This document shows positions 39,787 to 49,999 of a stretch of DNA of 64,000 bases, one piece after another. A model generated the notes under the pieces. The model searched no databases and was not told where the DNA came from. It saw only the letters and a program-made list of their open reading frames with translations. The DNA lies in assembly GCA_030407085.1 (NCBI GenBank), contig CM059587.1, forward strand, positions 101,613,001-101,677,000. Reading direction: 5' to 3'. Origin of the DNA: Trichopria drosophilae. Lineage: Eukaryota > Arthropoda > Insecta > Hymenoptera > Diapriidae. Position 1 is the first letter of the stretch; each line of letters opens with the position of its first letter. The position numbers and the translations under genes are program-made.

Positions 39787-40190
39787 TAACGAAATAATAT
39801 ATTTCGATAGAAGTGGGTAAAAGATTTTACCAACTCTACTCGCCTTCGGCTCGACCGGCAACCCTCATATTCGTCGAAAAACCATTTTCGCACATGTGCC
39901 GAACGATATTTTTCGACGTGACCGTACAGAAAATGCGTCCGAAAAATATCAAAGTGTGGAAATAGTACATTACTCAACGAGGGAGGGAGGTAAAATAAAG
40001 AATGCCTCAGACTGCCTGTTTCTAAATTGTGTGTAAAAATTACACCCAGTCTGAGGCATTCTTTTTTACTTCCCGAGGGAAGTATACGATTTTTCTTTAT
40101 GGCTGAAGCGGAAGGAAAGATGCCGCTTATCCTCCCGGTGTGAAGAAAATAGTATTTTCCGCATATGATGTTAAAATGTACTATTACCGC
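39787..40190. mobile_element. GC-richer repeat block with ATATATTTCGATA start
   Basis: Begins with AATATATTTCGATAGAAGT, related to the start of the 37.91-kb hairpin, and contains GCCTTCGGC-type short palindromes like those at 57.6 kb. Its centre is the hairpin at 39998-40064. No open frame that looks like a gene. I read it as a decayed relative of the elements at 37.9 and 57.3-58.5 kb. Confidence 0.45.
39998..40064. repeat. Strong perfect-stem hairpin
   Basis: AAGAATGCCTCAGACTG (39998-40014) is followed 32 bases later by its exact reverse complement (40047-40064). Imperfect pairing continues outward through GGTAAAA/TTTTACTTCC-type sequence, for about 28 bp in all. The size resembles a small-RNA precursor, but the arms match no insect microRNA I know, and a transposon core is as likely. 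Confidence 0.7.
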
Positions 40191-41058
40191 ACCGAAAAAA
40201 TAATGTTAGATGATATTTAAAGAAAAATAATTAACCAGCCCGATTTGAAATGTAATCAGTCTATACATAAACATAATCATACATGTTTGGATACCTATTT
40301 CTACCTAACATAATTGAAATCAGAACTGGTATAATTATTGCTTTGTCTGCATTTGAGATCACATACTATTCGAATTATTAAAGCATCAATTGTCGGCTCA
40401 AGAACAACTGACGGATAATGGCGTAATTATCGATCTTTTTATAAAAAGCATATACAATTTAGCAAAATGCTCGATTAACGCCTATTGTGTATTGGTTTGC
40501 CGTTCTACGGTGATCAAACGTCACGCATGACCGATATATGCAAATATCACGTCTCGATACGTCGTCAGTTGAGAATAAAAGAGGAACATATTTTTTAAAA
40601 AAATTATTTTAATTACGAAAAAGCAATCACCTCCGACTATTAGAAAAAAATTAATGATTTAAATATCAAACATATAAAAGGACGTTATTTATCGTTATTA
40701 ATTTAAATTAAATTTACATACATTACATACATACATAATAACGTAAAATGTATTTAAATTAAATTTACGAGATAATAAAATTAATGAAAGATAATATTTA
40801 ATCAATAAAAAATAAGTTTAAGGGAAAACGGTTATAATTAGAAAATAATAATAAAAAAGACTAGGATTGAAATAACAAAATACAAATTGATGTATGTTTC
40901 GTGCTTCCATCGAAATCAGCTTCAAATAATTCAAACCTAATTACTGCATTTTTCAGAATTTTATCATCACTTTTTCACGTGCCCCAAGAGCGTTGACTAT
41001 TACCATTATTTTTAAACGAAATGGTCCATGCAAATAGGGCACTATGTTATTTTCGTAT

Positions 41059-41110
41059 CAAGGACGTAAAATTTACCACGAAAATGGCCATTTTACGCCT
41101 AGTGAACCAA
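41059..41110. repeat. GGCGTAAAA family fragment
   Basis: TATCAAGGACGTAAAAT here resembles TATCAAGGGCGTAAAAT at 24.92 kb, and CATTTTACGCC closes it. No more of the element is recognisable. Confidence 0.4.
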
Positions 41111-41645
41111 AACGTCCATTTTTTGGTAAATTGAGATAATGATAAATTCTTACTTTTGAGGCTCCGGTCTGCTATTTGATACATTTCCTGGTCTTTCTAA
41201 AGGAAAACAGAGATTACGATTATCTGTGATATAATATTGTACCGATTTTTCCTTGGCAATGATAGTGGAAAAACGAAGTTTTCATTTTCTTTACCTGATG
41301 AAAAAGATTTCGCATAATAAATCTAAATTATCGTTTTCAACTCAATCGGAGCATATTTTGAGCAGAAAACTACAAAGAGTTTGAAATTTTGTGGGAAATG
41401 TAATTTTATAATACATTCCAATATTGATATTTTGATTTCATTGAGATAGTTTCGGCTTTTACCTTTTTTTTTCGTTGATAAATTATTAATTTTCTAAATT
41501 GTATAAAGCGGCCGGAAATTGAATTTTTAAAATCTATTTGGTCTTATTTCATTTGGAATATGATCAAGAAAAGATATCTCATTTTGTAGATTTTTAGATT
41601 ATCTGCAGTGAAAATGTCAGTAGAATAATTAAAAAAATTGTTTCC

Positions 41646-41990
41646 TTATGTAAAAACAATGTTAATAGTCAAGGCTCTTGTGGCATGTAAAAGTGCCAAA
41701 CATAAAAATATATTTAAAAAAATATAGTGTTTAATCTTATTAAATAAATTCTTCATTAAAGAAAGAAATTTTGTTCTTCCTAGGATGTGGATTCCTAAGA
41801 TAGCTATTTCTAGAAGAAATTTAGAGGACAATAACGTATCAACCAGAGCTATCAAAATTTGAATTTTTACCTCTGCAGAGAATTTTTTAAAGATACAATA
41901 CTCAATAATTATATGGAGATACTTATTTGACATAATTTGTTTATGCTTTATATATAGATCAGCGATAATTTTAGAATCGGTAACGATCAT
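41646..41990 (-). other. Unassigned open frame of 114 codons
   Basis: Somewhat longer than expected by chance in such AT-rich DNA, but about one such frame is plausible in 64 kb. The translation is rich in Leu, Ile and Lys with a hydrophobic C-terminal half. I see no motif, signal peptide with cleavage site, or splice context. It could be an exon fragment of a membrane protein or simply chance. Confidence 0.12.
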
Positions 41991-43224
41991 TTGTAATCCG
42001 CCGGCGATTCATATTAGAAAAGCAGTGCGGCAGTAACTGAAAATAGCGCACTGTACTATGTAATGCGAATTATTTTAAGCTTCTCGAATCCCGAGACAGA
42101 TCAATGAATTATAAATAGCTTTCTAAATGAAAAATTTTCGATAATCGCTTGAAATTGAGATAAACACATTGTAACGTACGGGAATGCAGCGTCGAAATCC
42201 AATTTTGACAGATTAAGTCTAATTTTGAATGACAGTCGCTGCAGAAATCTCTCTGCATACTATTTTGAAATTACAAATGAAATGAATTCATATACTAGAT
42301 TTATATGCATGGATCAAAAGAATAATATTACTCCTAAAAATATAAAATGCATTTTATATAACTATGGTTATATATAAAATAGAAAATTTATATAAAAACT
42401 GGAACCATTTAACATAAATAATGCTAGTCAGGCAAAACGTATTTTTTAACTTGAGATTATCGAATAAAAAGTGCTACTTTGACTTCTAGTGGTTGGGAAA
42501 AAACCGTTAGGTGACTCAACCGAACTGGTTGGTCATGGTTATTCAGTGAGTATGATTAGAACTTACTGAACTCGTTAGTGCTTATAAACGAATTAGTTTG
42601 CTTTTTATAACCGATCATTTCAACAACTCAGTTTTGTAAACAAATTTTATGTAGAACTAAACCAGTTCAGTTAGAACAAACATTAAAATATTTTAAAAAT
42701 ATTGTTCTCCCCCGAAGTTATTAAATCTCCCTTAAGAGATTACAATTTTGTTTAGAATTTCGTTCAGATGTGAACTTTCTTTCTACAAAATCGTACAAAA
42801 AATTAATAAATAAAGATAAAGAAAAAAATAAAGAGTGACATCTCGAAATAAGTCGGTATTGTTTACTACCGAACATTTTTCGAGTTCTAATGATATTTTT
42901 GTTTATCATTAGAATGTTTAAAATTTATTATTGTAATATATTTCAGAAATATGACTTGAAAAATTTGAAATCGTTGCTGAAAATTGATCACGACGGTTAT
43001 GTCACTATTCAATTTTGAATATTGAAAGAAGTTGTAAAAGTGACTTGAAATGATGGTCTTTGTTGAATACATTTACTCGTATTTTATCACGTTGTAGTAA
43101 CAAACATTTTGTGAAAAAACTCCTTCCGCATGATAAAGGTTGAAAGTTTCGTGGCTTTACCCATGTATGAAGTATGTATTTAAAGTTCCTAATGAAGTGG
43201 TAAGACGCGGAACAAATATACGCG

Positions 43225-43475
43225 TGTAATAACAACCACAAAATGTCTCGGCCGGGCAACAAAGTTCCGAAAATCAACACACCCCGAATGGCCAAAATTT
43301 CAACATAGCATGGTTCCTGCGTGATTTTCTTCCCTTTGTCTTTGAAAATTTGGCAAAAACAAAGCAAATTAAAATACCTTCAACTCACGCAATATCGAAA
43401 TGTTAGCCTTTCGGGGTTTTGATTTTCGTAACATTGTTCCCGGCCAATGTTTGAACCACAAGTAGTTACCCGAAT
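43225..43475. mobile_element. Small inverted-repeat element
   Basis: Left arm 43249-43308 and right arm 43398-43446 are inverse copies: GGCCGGGCAACAAAG on the left pairs with CATTGTTCCCGGCC on the right, and CCGAAAATCAA pairs with TTGATTTTCG. Weaker pairing extends outwards on both sides (GTAATAACAACCACA and its right-hand partner). The stop-free frame on the minus strand here runs across both arms and is not a gene. Confidence 0.65.
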
Positions 43476-44205
43476 TTTAATGACCAATTACCGACTTTTT
43501 CTCCCTGTATAAAGTATTTTATGTACAAGTATAAAGTATTTTTAAAAGTTGCATTAATTCCATAATAAACAACACAGGTCAACGTGATTTTGTTGTTGCA
43601 AAGTTGTGGGTCATTTCCGACGTAATTTTGTGCCCAGAATCCGAATTCGAATTCAAAAGTGGCCCATCACGCCAGGATTTTGAGATATTTAAGGTTATGT
43701 ACTCGAAAAACGCGTATTTTTTGCTATTTTTGAGGTTATGTACAGAAGAAATCAAAATTTATATGCTACTATTCTCTTTCTTTAATATGAAAGGCGCATA
43801 ATAAAAATTTGGACTTTTGGCCGTCATTTTCAATTTTGTGGACCACAATTAATTATATAAATCATCGATACTTTAAGTTTAGACCAAAAGTACACGATCT
43901 ACAAAGATTTTAGAGTGATTCCAAACCGGAAACTAGACGAAAATCAAAGTTGAAAAAAATCGTGTTTTTTTTTACAATAAACCTCCATTTTCACGTGGAC
44001 ATTTCAATTTTTTCAAGATTTCATGGACACCACCGGAAAGAGCAACTTTTTTTCGACAAAATTCAATATGTCACGGTTATTTTCTCCGTCAAATGAATTG
44101 GAAATAGTGACGTGTCAGTGTTGGGTTAAAAAGGGTCCTTCCCGGCGTTAATGGGGTAAAGGGCGTTTAGGCACGCTTAAAACTGCGTTGTAATTTCTTC
44201 TTTAA

Positions 44206-45199
44206 CCGATTAACGTCAAGTAAGACACTTTTTTCGCTTCAATTTCAATAATGAATTTCATATGAAAATCCAAGTTCAAATAAATTGAAAAGTACATGTC
44301 TTAAAATTTTTGAGGTCGCTCTTTTCAATGTTGTTGTCAAAATTGAGCTAGCTTAATTAGAAAATTAAATACGTCGATTTAAATGTCAAAATAACGCGAA
44401 AAATCGAGTGTTCTTTTTTATAAAACATTTTTTCTCATCGAAAGAGTATTTGTCGTCAGAAAATTTCTTCATTAAACGTGGACCCAATAATTATAGTATT
44501 AAGATACATTTTTTTAATATTTAAAAACTAACATGGTGATCACAAAATGGCGACTCCAATGACAAATTTCTAATTAAAACTTAACAATAGTTTTTCTTGA
44601 AAACTATAGACTTCAGAAAAAATGTTCTAAGAATAAATACGTTTTAGAATGAGTAAAAAAATCCTCTCAAATTTTTTCAGAATGTATTGTTACAATTTTT
44701 TATCTTTCGAATATTCGTCCAAAAAATCTGAAAAAATTTGAGAGTATTCTTTGACCAACTCGAATACATTTTTATTCTATGGACATTTTTTCTAAAAAGT
44801 CTACAGTTTTCAAGAAAAAAAATTATTAAACTTTTCTAGATTTCAAGACTAATAATTTTTGTTATCACCATATTAGTTTTTAAATATTAAAAAAATTTAT
44901 CTTAATACTATAACTATTGGGTCCACGTTTAATGAAGAAATTTTCTGACGACAAAAACTGTTTTGATGAGAAAAAAATGTTTTATAAAAAAGAAGACTCG
45001 ATTTTTCGCGTTATTTTGACATTTAAATCGCCATATTTAATTATCTAATTAAGATAGCTCAATTTTGACAACAACACTGAAAAGAGCGACCTCGAAAATA
45101 GTAAGACATGTACCTTTCAATTTATTTGAAGTTGGATTTTCATATGAAATTTTTCATTGAAATTTAAGTGAAAAAAAAGTCCTTCTTGATGTTAATGTG
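44206..45199. mobile_element. TTAA-flanked fold-back MITE (piggyBac-like), 1 kb
   Basis: Arms of about 475 bp (to 44681 on the left, from 44727 on the right) are inverted repeats with a 45-bp loop. The outermost bases read CCGATTAACGTCAAG on the left; the right end, reversed, reads CACATTAACATCAAG. TTAA sits immediately outside both ends (44202-44205 and 45200-45203), the target site of piggyBac-superfamily transposases. The arms share long words such as TTTCATATGAAAATCCAA and AGGTCGCTCTTTTCA but differ at roughly one position in ten, so the copy is older than the 28-kb element. A short 'AAAATGGCGACTCC' piece of the dispersed repeat lies in the left arm. No transposase is encoded. Confidence 0.8.
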
Positions 45200-45823
45200 T
45201 TAAAGCACTTATAAACCCCCTATCACGTGTTTAACTTGCCATTTCATATCCTACACCGTGAAATTGACATTTCAATAATAAAAATGTTGACATTTATTTT
45301 TATTTTTATTATTTGCCATTGTGAAGTTTATAATAGGATAGAAACATTCTAAGAAATGAATCAGCATTTTTCTAGGTTGAAAATAAACATAGAGTACCAC
45401 CTTTTCGGCTGTGTTTAGACTCCCGTAATAAAAATTGAAAAAATTTAATTCCAACACTTTTTTATTAGCGATAATATATAATGAGTAAAAAATGGTATTT
45501 CTCGTAACAAGTACCTTATTTTTAAATATAAAAATTATAAGATATATAATATAAGTACACCTGGATCTACCATTAGACTATTGTTTAGTTTCAACTTTGA
45601 CTTTATTCAACTTTATACAACTTTATTCAAAAACGAGTTCCGCCAACTGTTTCTTACTCTTGAAGTGCTATAAAAACCAAAAAAATATGTTCCATTGGTG
45701 TGCCACTAAAATAATTTTTGATGATTTTGAACATTGATAAGTTAAAAGTTCTGTAGAATTACTCATATAAGTTCCGTCGGTATAAATTTTTACTTTTGAT
45801 ACGATTGTTTTTGAACGACTTAA

Positions 45824-46703
45824 CCCTTATTTGCCCAAAATGAGGGAAACAGGTACGTCAACATCAGCTCTGTTTCTACAGTAGAAAGAATTTTTTCAAT
45901 TTTTTGAAAATACGTGTCCGACTGTTTTGAGGTATGCTCTATCGATTCCCATCGAGCAAATAGCTAAAAACTTTTTCAACATAAAAAAAAAATCCATGTT
46001 TTTTAGGTCTTTTTTTTTTAATTTTTCACGTTTTTCTCCACCGAAACGGATTTTAATGAATGAAATTATATCAAAAGGATTATCAAAAGGATCCCAATAG
46101 TTGAACGTAAATAATATATTAATGGGATATTTTTTAGAAGCAATGACCGATTCAAAATGGCTACTAAACGACGCATTCAAAATTATTATTTCCTTGCAAT
46201 AGAGAGCATTGAAAGTTTTTTTTTTAGTAATATAATGATGATATAAAAATATCGACTGGTTATGGACGAAAACTATAATAATTTTGAGTTGATAAATCGA
46301 AAATGGCGTATCAATAATGGCCACCGGTACACGGCATTGAATTTCATACACACTTTACCTTCGTTAATTATTAATTTTGAAACAATTTGCTTCGTTCCGT
46401 GGCCATTTTGAATCGGCCATTGCTTCTAAAAAATATTCTACTAGTAGATTATTTATGTTCAACAATCGGGATCACTTTTTATATATACATTTCATTGAAT
46501 ATATAACCCGTTTCGATGAAAAAAATCGTGAAAAATAAAAAAAATGACCTAAAAAACATGACAATTTCGATTTATTTTGCAAAAGTCGTTTTATTGGCCA
46601 TTTTCTCGACGAGAATCGATAGAGCATACCAAAAAATTCTTTCTACTGCAGAAACTGAGCTGACGTTGACGTACCTGCTTCTCTCATTTTGGGCAAAAAA
46701 GGG
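45824..46703. mobile_element. TTAA-flanked fold-back MITE with CCCTT termini
   Basis: The left end reads TTAA-CCCTTATTTGCCCAAAA; the right end, reversed, reads TTAA-CCCTTTTTTGCCCAAAA. The flanking TTAA are at 45820-45823 and 46704-46707. TTAA plus a CCC-starting inverted repeat is the classic piggyBac-superfamily signature. Arms run to about 46163 and from about 46399, leaving a spacer near 235 bp. The arms share CTCTATCGATTC-type words and AATCGGTCATTGCTTCT-type words. A stop-free frame of 151 codons on the minus strand crosses the left arm and spacer; it resembles no protein known to me and is treated as chance. The element is non-autonomous. Confidence 0.85.
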
Positions 46704-46749
46704 TTAAGTGACAGGGTCCAAAATCAGACCAGATCCAGGCAGTTTCTTC

Positions 46750-47660
46750 CAACGAATAAAAACTGAGCCTGCACGTCGGTCTTGTAAATCATTCCGATCG
46801 AGCGGTCAGCGTCTATATTTATGCGAGTGGCTCGGCGTTCAGGTGTTAAGAGTGAAGGAATTAAGATCGTTGATCGCGAAAGGGTGAAGTCGAGCGTGAT
46901 TCCTCGGGCTTGAGCTCATACCGGCGGCGGCATCGAGGCGGTCGTAGAGCAATTCCAGCCAGTGCCTGGAAATTGACGGATCGATAAGTAATACAGGCGT
47001 ATCTGCCGACGTATCTCCGAAACTGCTGACCGGCTTAATCGAGAACACCCTGCGTGTATATACAACGACGCGTATACAGCAAGAACGGGTGCAGGCGCAA
47101 AGCGTGGTGGCCAATATCCGGCGGTCCGCAGGCTGCAGTCCAAGCGCCTGGTGCGCGGCACGTACGTAACCGGTGACCGCCAGTCATCTCGGGACGCGCT
47201 TGCGCCACCGTCCGCGCGGTGCACACCGCGTCCCGCCTGTATTGGCATCGCCGTCCGACGAAACGGCGTATCCCCAGTACTCGCATTCGCGTCTCCATGC
47301 TGACGCCAAAGGAGAACCGAGTACGGCGAGCTCGCGCGCGCGATCATTGCCTCGAGTTTTTTTGCGCGCCGCCGAGTACCTTTCTTGTCGCCAAGTTCGT
47401 TAAAGTACCGGAAGTACTCGAAAATCGTATCGATTATGTCGTTACGGGGCAAACTGCCCTGAGTACGTTAGTTCCGTACGCTGGTCTCGCCTCAAGTTTG
47501 TTTGAATAGTGTGTGTACAAAGGGAAAGTGCCCCGCCGGAAAATACACGGGTCTGACTTGAAACTGGCTTAACCACTTGCGATGGATGGCGCATCGCGAA
47601 CCGATAAGGTCGAGCAGTGATTCGAGAGAAACAGTAAACTGACACTCGCATAATTGACCG
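46750..47660 (+). promoter_or_regulatory. GC-rich island with TATA box and Inr-like site
   Basis: About 900 bp rich in G+C and CpG stands out sharply from the AT-rich surroundings. TATATTT at 46814-46820 lies 27 bases upstream of an Inr-like TTCAGG (A at 46841), a spacing that suits a core promoter firing to the right. Open frames here, up to 178 codons on the minus strand (46916-47452) and 96 on the plus strand (47219-47509), are expected by chance at this composition; none has a recognisable domain. It may be the promoter and first non-coding exon of a gene that lies beyond the window, or a GC-rich transposon remnant. It sits between two TTAA-flanked elements. Confidence 0.35.
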
Positions 47661-47936
47661 CGGTTAGTCATATACCAACCACCAGTCTTTTTAAAAGTTA
47701 GCAATATTCACAAATTAATATATTTCGATCATACAGATGTAAATACTCCAAATATCTTTAACAACCAAACTTGCACAATTTGCATATTGATATTTAAATA
47801 CAACTATTTTTTTTTTCAATAAACATATCCATTTCCGGCTAGTTTTGAGGTCCCTTTTTCGAACGGTCCTCAAACTTTCAAAAATGACGTTTAACGTATT
47901 TTTTTTCAAAAATAAGGAAAAAATACTATTTTTAAG

Positions 47937-48697
47937 GGAAGGGTTTAGGCACAAAATCAACTCTATGGAATACTTGTTAAAAAATGTGAAAAAATTATTT
48001 CTGTAGTAATTTTTGACGAGGAATACAGTGGCGCTAGAATAAAAAATGTAAAAATTAGTTTTGACACAAACAAACATTTTTTTTACCCGAAAATAATTTT
48101 TTTTTTCGAAAAAAATGAATTCTTTAAAAATCCATAAGTAATTATTTAGAAAATATGTTTATATGTTTGCCTTAATTTTTTGGAATTTTTAAATTAATTT
48201 AGAAAAATTTAATTACATTTTCTCGAAAAAACTAATTTTTTTCGCGCTAAATTTACGGGTAAAAAGAAAATGATTTCTTTAGACATATTTAACATGGAAT
48301 TCATTGGTACTACTAAAATAAAAAATGTAAAAATTAGTTTTGACCCAAATAAACATTTTTTTACTCTAAAATAATTTTTTTTTTCGAAAAAAATAAAATT
48401 TTTTAAAATCTGTACGTAATTATTTATAAAATGTGTTTTTGTACTCTCCTAATTTTTTGTACATCCTTTTGTACATCCTAATTTTTTGGAATTTTTCAAT
48501 TAATTTTCAAAAGTGTAATAGCATTTTTTCGAAAAGGCAAATTTCTAGGTGTAAGCAAATTTGTGAGTAATCAAAATGTTTTACTCTTTTTATTTTATGA
48601 CCACTGTATTCCTCGTAAAAAAAATACTATAGAAATATTTTTTCAAATTTTTTTAAGGTGTATTTCATAGAATTGATTTTGTGCCTGGACTCTCCCC
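47937..48697. mobile_element. TTAA-flanked composite element with internal tandem units
   Basis: TTAA lies at 47933-47936 and 48698-48701. Terminal inverted repeats of about 100 bp (47937-48037 and 48598-48697) share GGCACAAAATCAA near the ends and GAGGAATACAGTGG at their inner limits. Between them, two direct units begin at 48034 and 48312 with nearly the same ATAAAAAATGTAAAAATTAG word, a period of about 278 bp. The termini begin GGG rather than CCC, so assignment to piggyBac is less sure than for the neighbour at 45.8 kb. Confidence 0.75.
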
Positions 48698-49249
48698 TTA
48701 AAGTACAAGTTCTTTTAGAATACAATTTTCACTGTGATATCGGTTTCTTATCACCTTCTATCCAATCAGAAACGTGTTTCCGATTGTTTTCAACTTCAAA
48801 AATATACATTCACAGGGTTTGAATGTTTAAATGGCGAAAATTTTGTAGCGTCATAGGTTTCGATATAGTTCTTACATATAAAATAATTTATCTAATATTA
48901 ATGATGGTTTTTTGGGATTTTCAACAACATTTATATTCATTACAAGTAAAAGTGCGTTCAATTTCGTGTTTTATTATATAAAATAAGAAGGAATCGTAAT
49001 CTATCAATTTCCATTTTTTTTTTTTGGACAATCTCGAATATGACCATTCAAGATCAGTGTTTTAAAATCCAAAATGGTGGGTTCTATTTGGAGAAGGGTA
49101 CATGTGAAATATTTTGTTATATATGGACCTGTACTTTTAATAATCTTATCAAGATCTTTTATGTCTACTAAGTAAAACAATTATCTATTTAATTATCACT
49201 CGCTTTTTGTTTAACGCTCGCAAATAAATTTAAAAAAATCTATTCTTTA

Positions 49250-49318
49250 TGCAGTATTCGAACCTCGGTCGTTCGCTTAGTAAGTGCGCATGCTTTACCC
49301 ATGTCGAAATTTATATTA
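49250..49318 (-). repeat. tRNA-derived fragment (pseudogene or SINE head)
   Basis: Read on the minus strand, CATGGGTAAAGCATGCGC looks like a D-arm/A-box. About 22 bases downstream GAGGTTCGAAT looks like a T-arm/B-box. The acceptor and T stems do not pair fully, so it is not a functional tRNA; it is best read as the head of a SINE or a dead tRNA copy. Confidence 0.45.
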
Positions 49319-49727
49319 GAACTGATACATTGACTTGAATAGATCATTAAAATTATGTTATCGTAAAGTCGTGTCGTGAAGAGAACATCCTAAACAGCTC
49401 TTATTGATTAAAGTTCTCGAAAAAATTTGAAAAATTTGGCGCCTCTAATATCATTTTCATGCAAGACCTTTTTAAGAACTTTTATAGTAATTTTCGATAC
49501 AGGGGAGTGCAAGTTTTTTCTACGAATGTGATGGTTGCGGGCCGAGCCGAAAGCGCGGGTTTATGCTTTTATTATTTTTTGTTATATGCATATATATTAA
49601 TTTAACAAAACATGTTTTTTATAGTCTTTTATAAAGAAAATATTATGAAAAAAAAGTGTACTTACTTACTTTTCGAGCCATTTTCTTTCCCTTAATTCTA
49701 AAAAATGTTTAATCCAAGTGTTTTTAC

Positions 49728-49950
49728 GTCCCAGTATATTTTCCCGGTTCCGTGTCGTTATATTTACCAGTCGAAGCTCTCTTTTTCTCCCACCTTGCGG
49801 GCTAGGGCCTCACAAAGGGCCTGCTGTGACGTCACGAACATAACGCGACTAAGGTGAGTGGGAGAAGCGGCACTTTTCTCCTTCTTTCGGTAAATATAAC
49901 GGGACTGGAAGGAAATACGAGGAACCGAGCGGGCAAATCTACCGGGACTG
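49728..49950 (+). mobile_element. Short inverted-repeat element centred on TGACGTCA, copy 1
   Basis: Starts GTCCCAGTATATTTTCCC; the end, reversed, reads CAGTCCCGGTAGATTTGCCC. An inner inverted pair is GTTATATTTACC and GGTAAATATAAC. The centre holds TGACGTCACGAACATAACG (TGACGTCA at 49827-49834). It matches the copy at 52958-53215 when one is reversed, so the two are in opposite orientation 3 kb apart. No coding capacity. Superfamily unknown. Confidence 0.75.
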
Positions 49951-49999
49951 AACTGTATTAGACTAAAATCATGAATTTTTAAATTAATCTAAAAATATA

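Noticed and set aside
43005..43367. 120-codon frame on the minus strand
   Set aside because: Crosses an inverted-repeat element and has no recognisable domain.
45896..46351. 151-codon stop-free frame on the minus strand
   Set aside because: Lies in the arm and spacer of a TTAA-flanked fold-back. The translation is Lys/Phe/Ile-rich without a motif, and the paired arm does not keep the frame.
46916..47452. 178-codon frame on the minus strand, the longest in the window
   Set aside because: In CpG-rich DNA stops are rare; overlapping frames of similar length exist on the other strand; Arg/Ser/Ala-rich translation has no recognisable domain.
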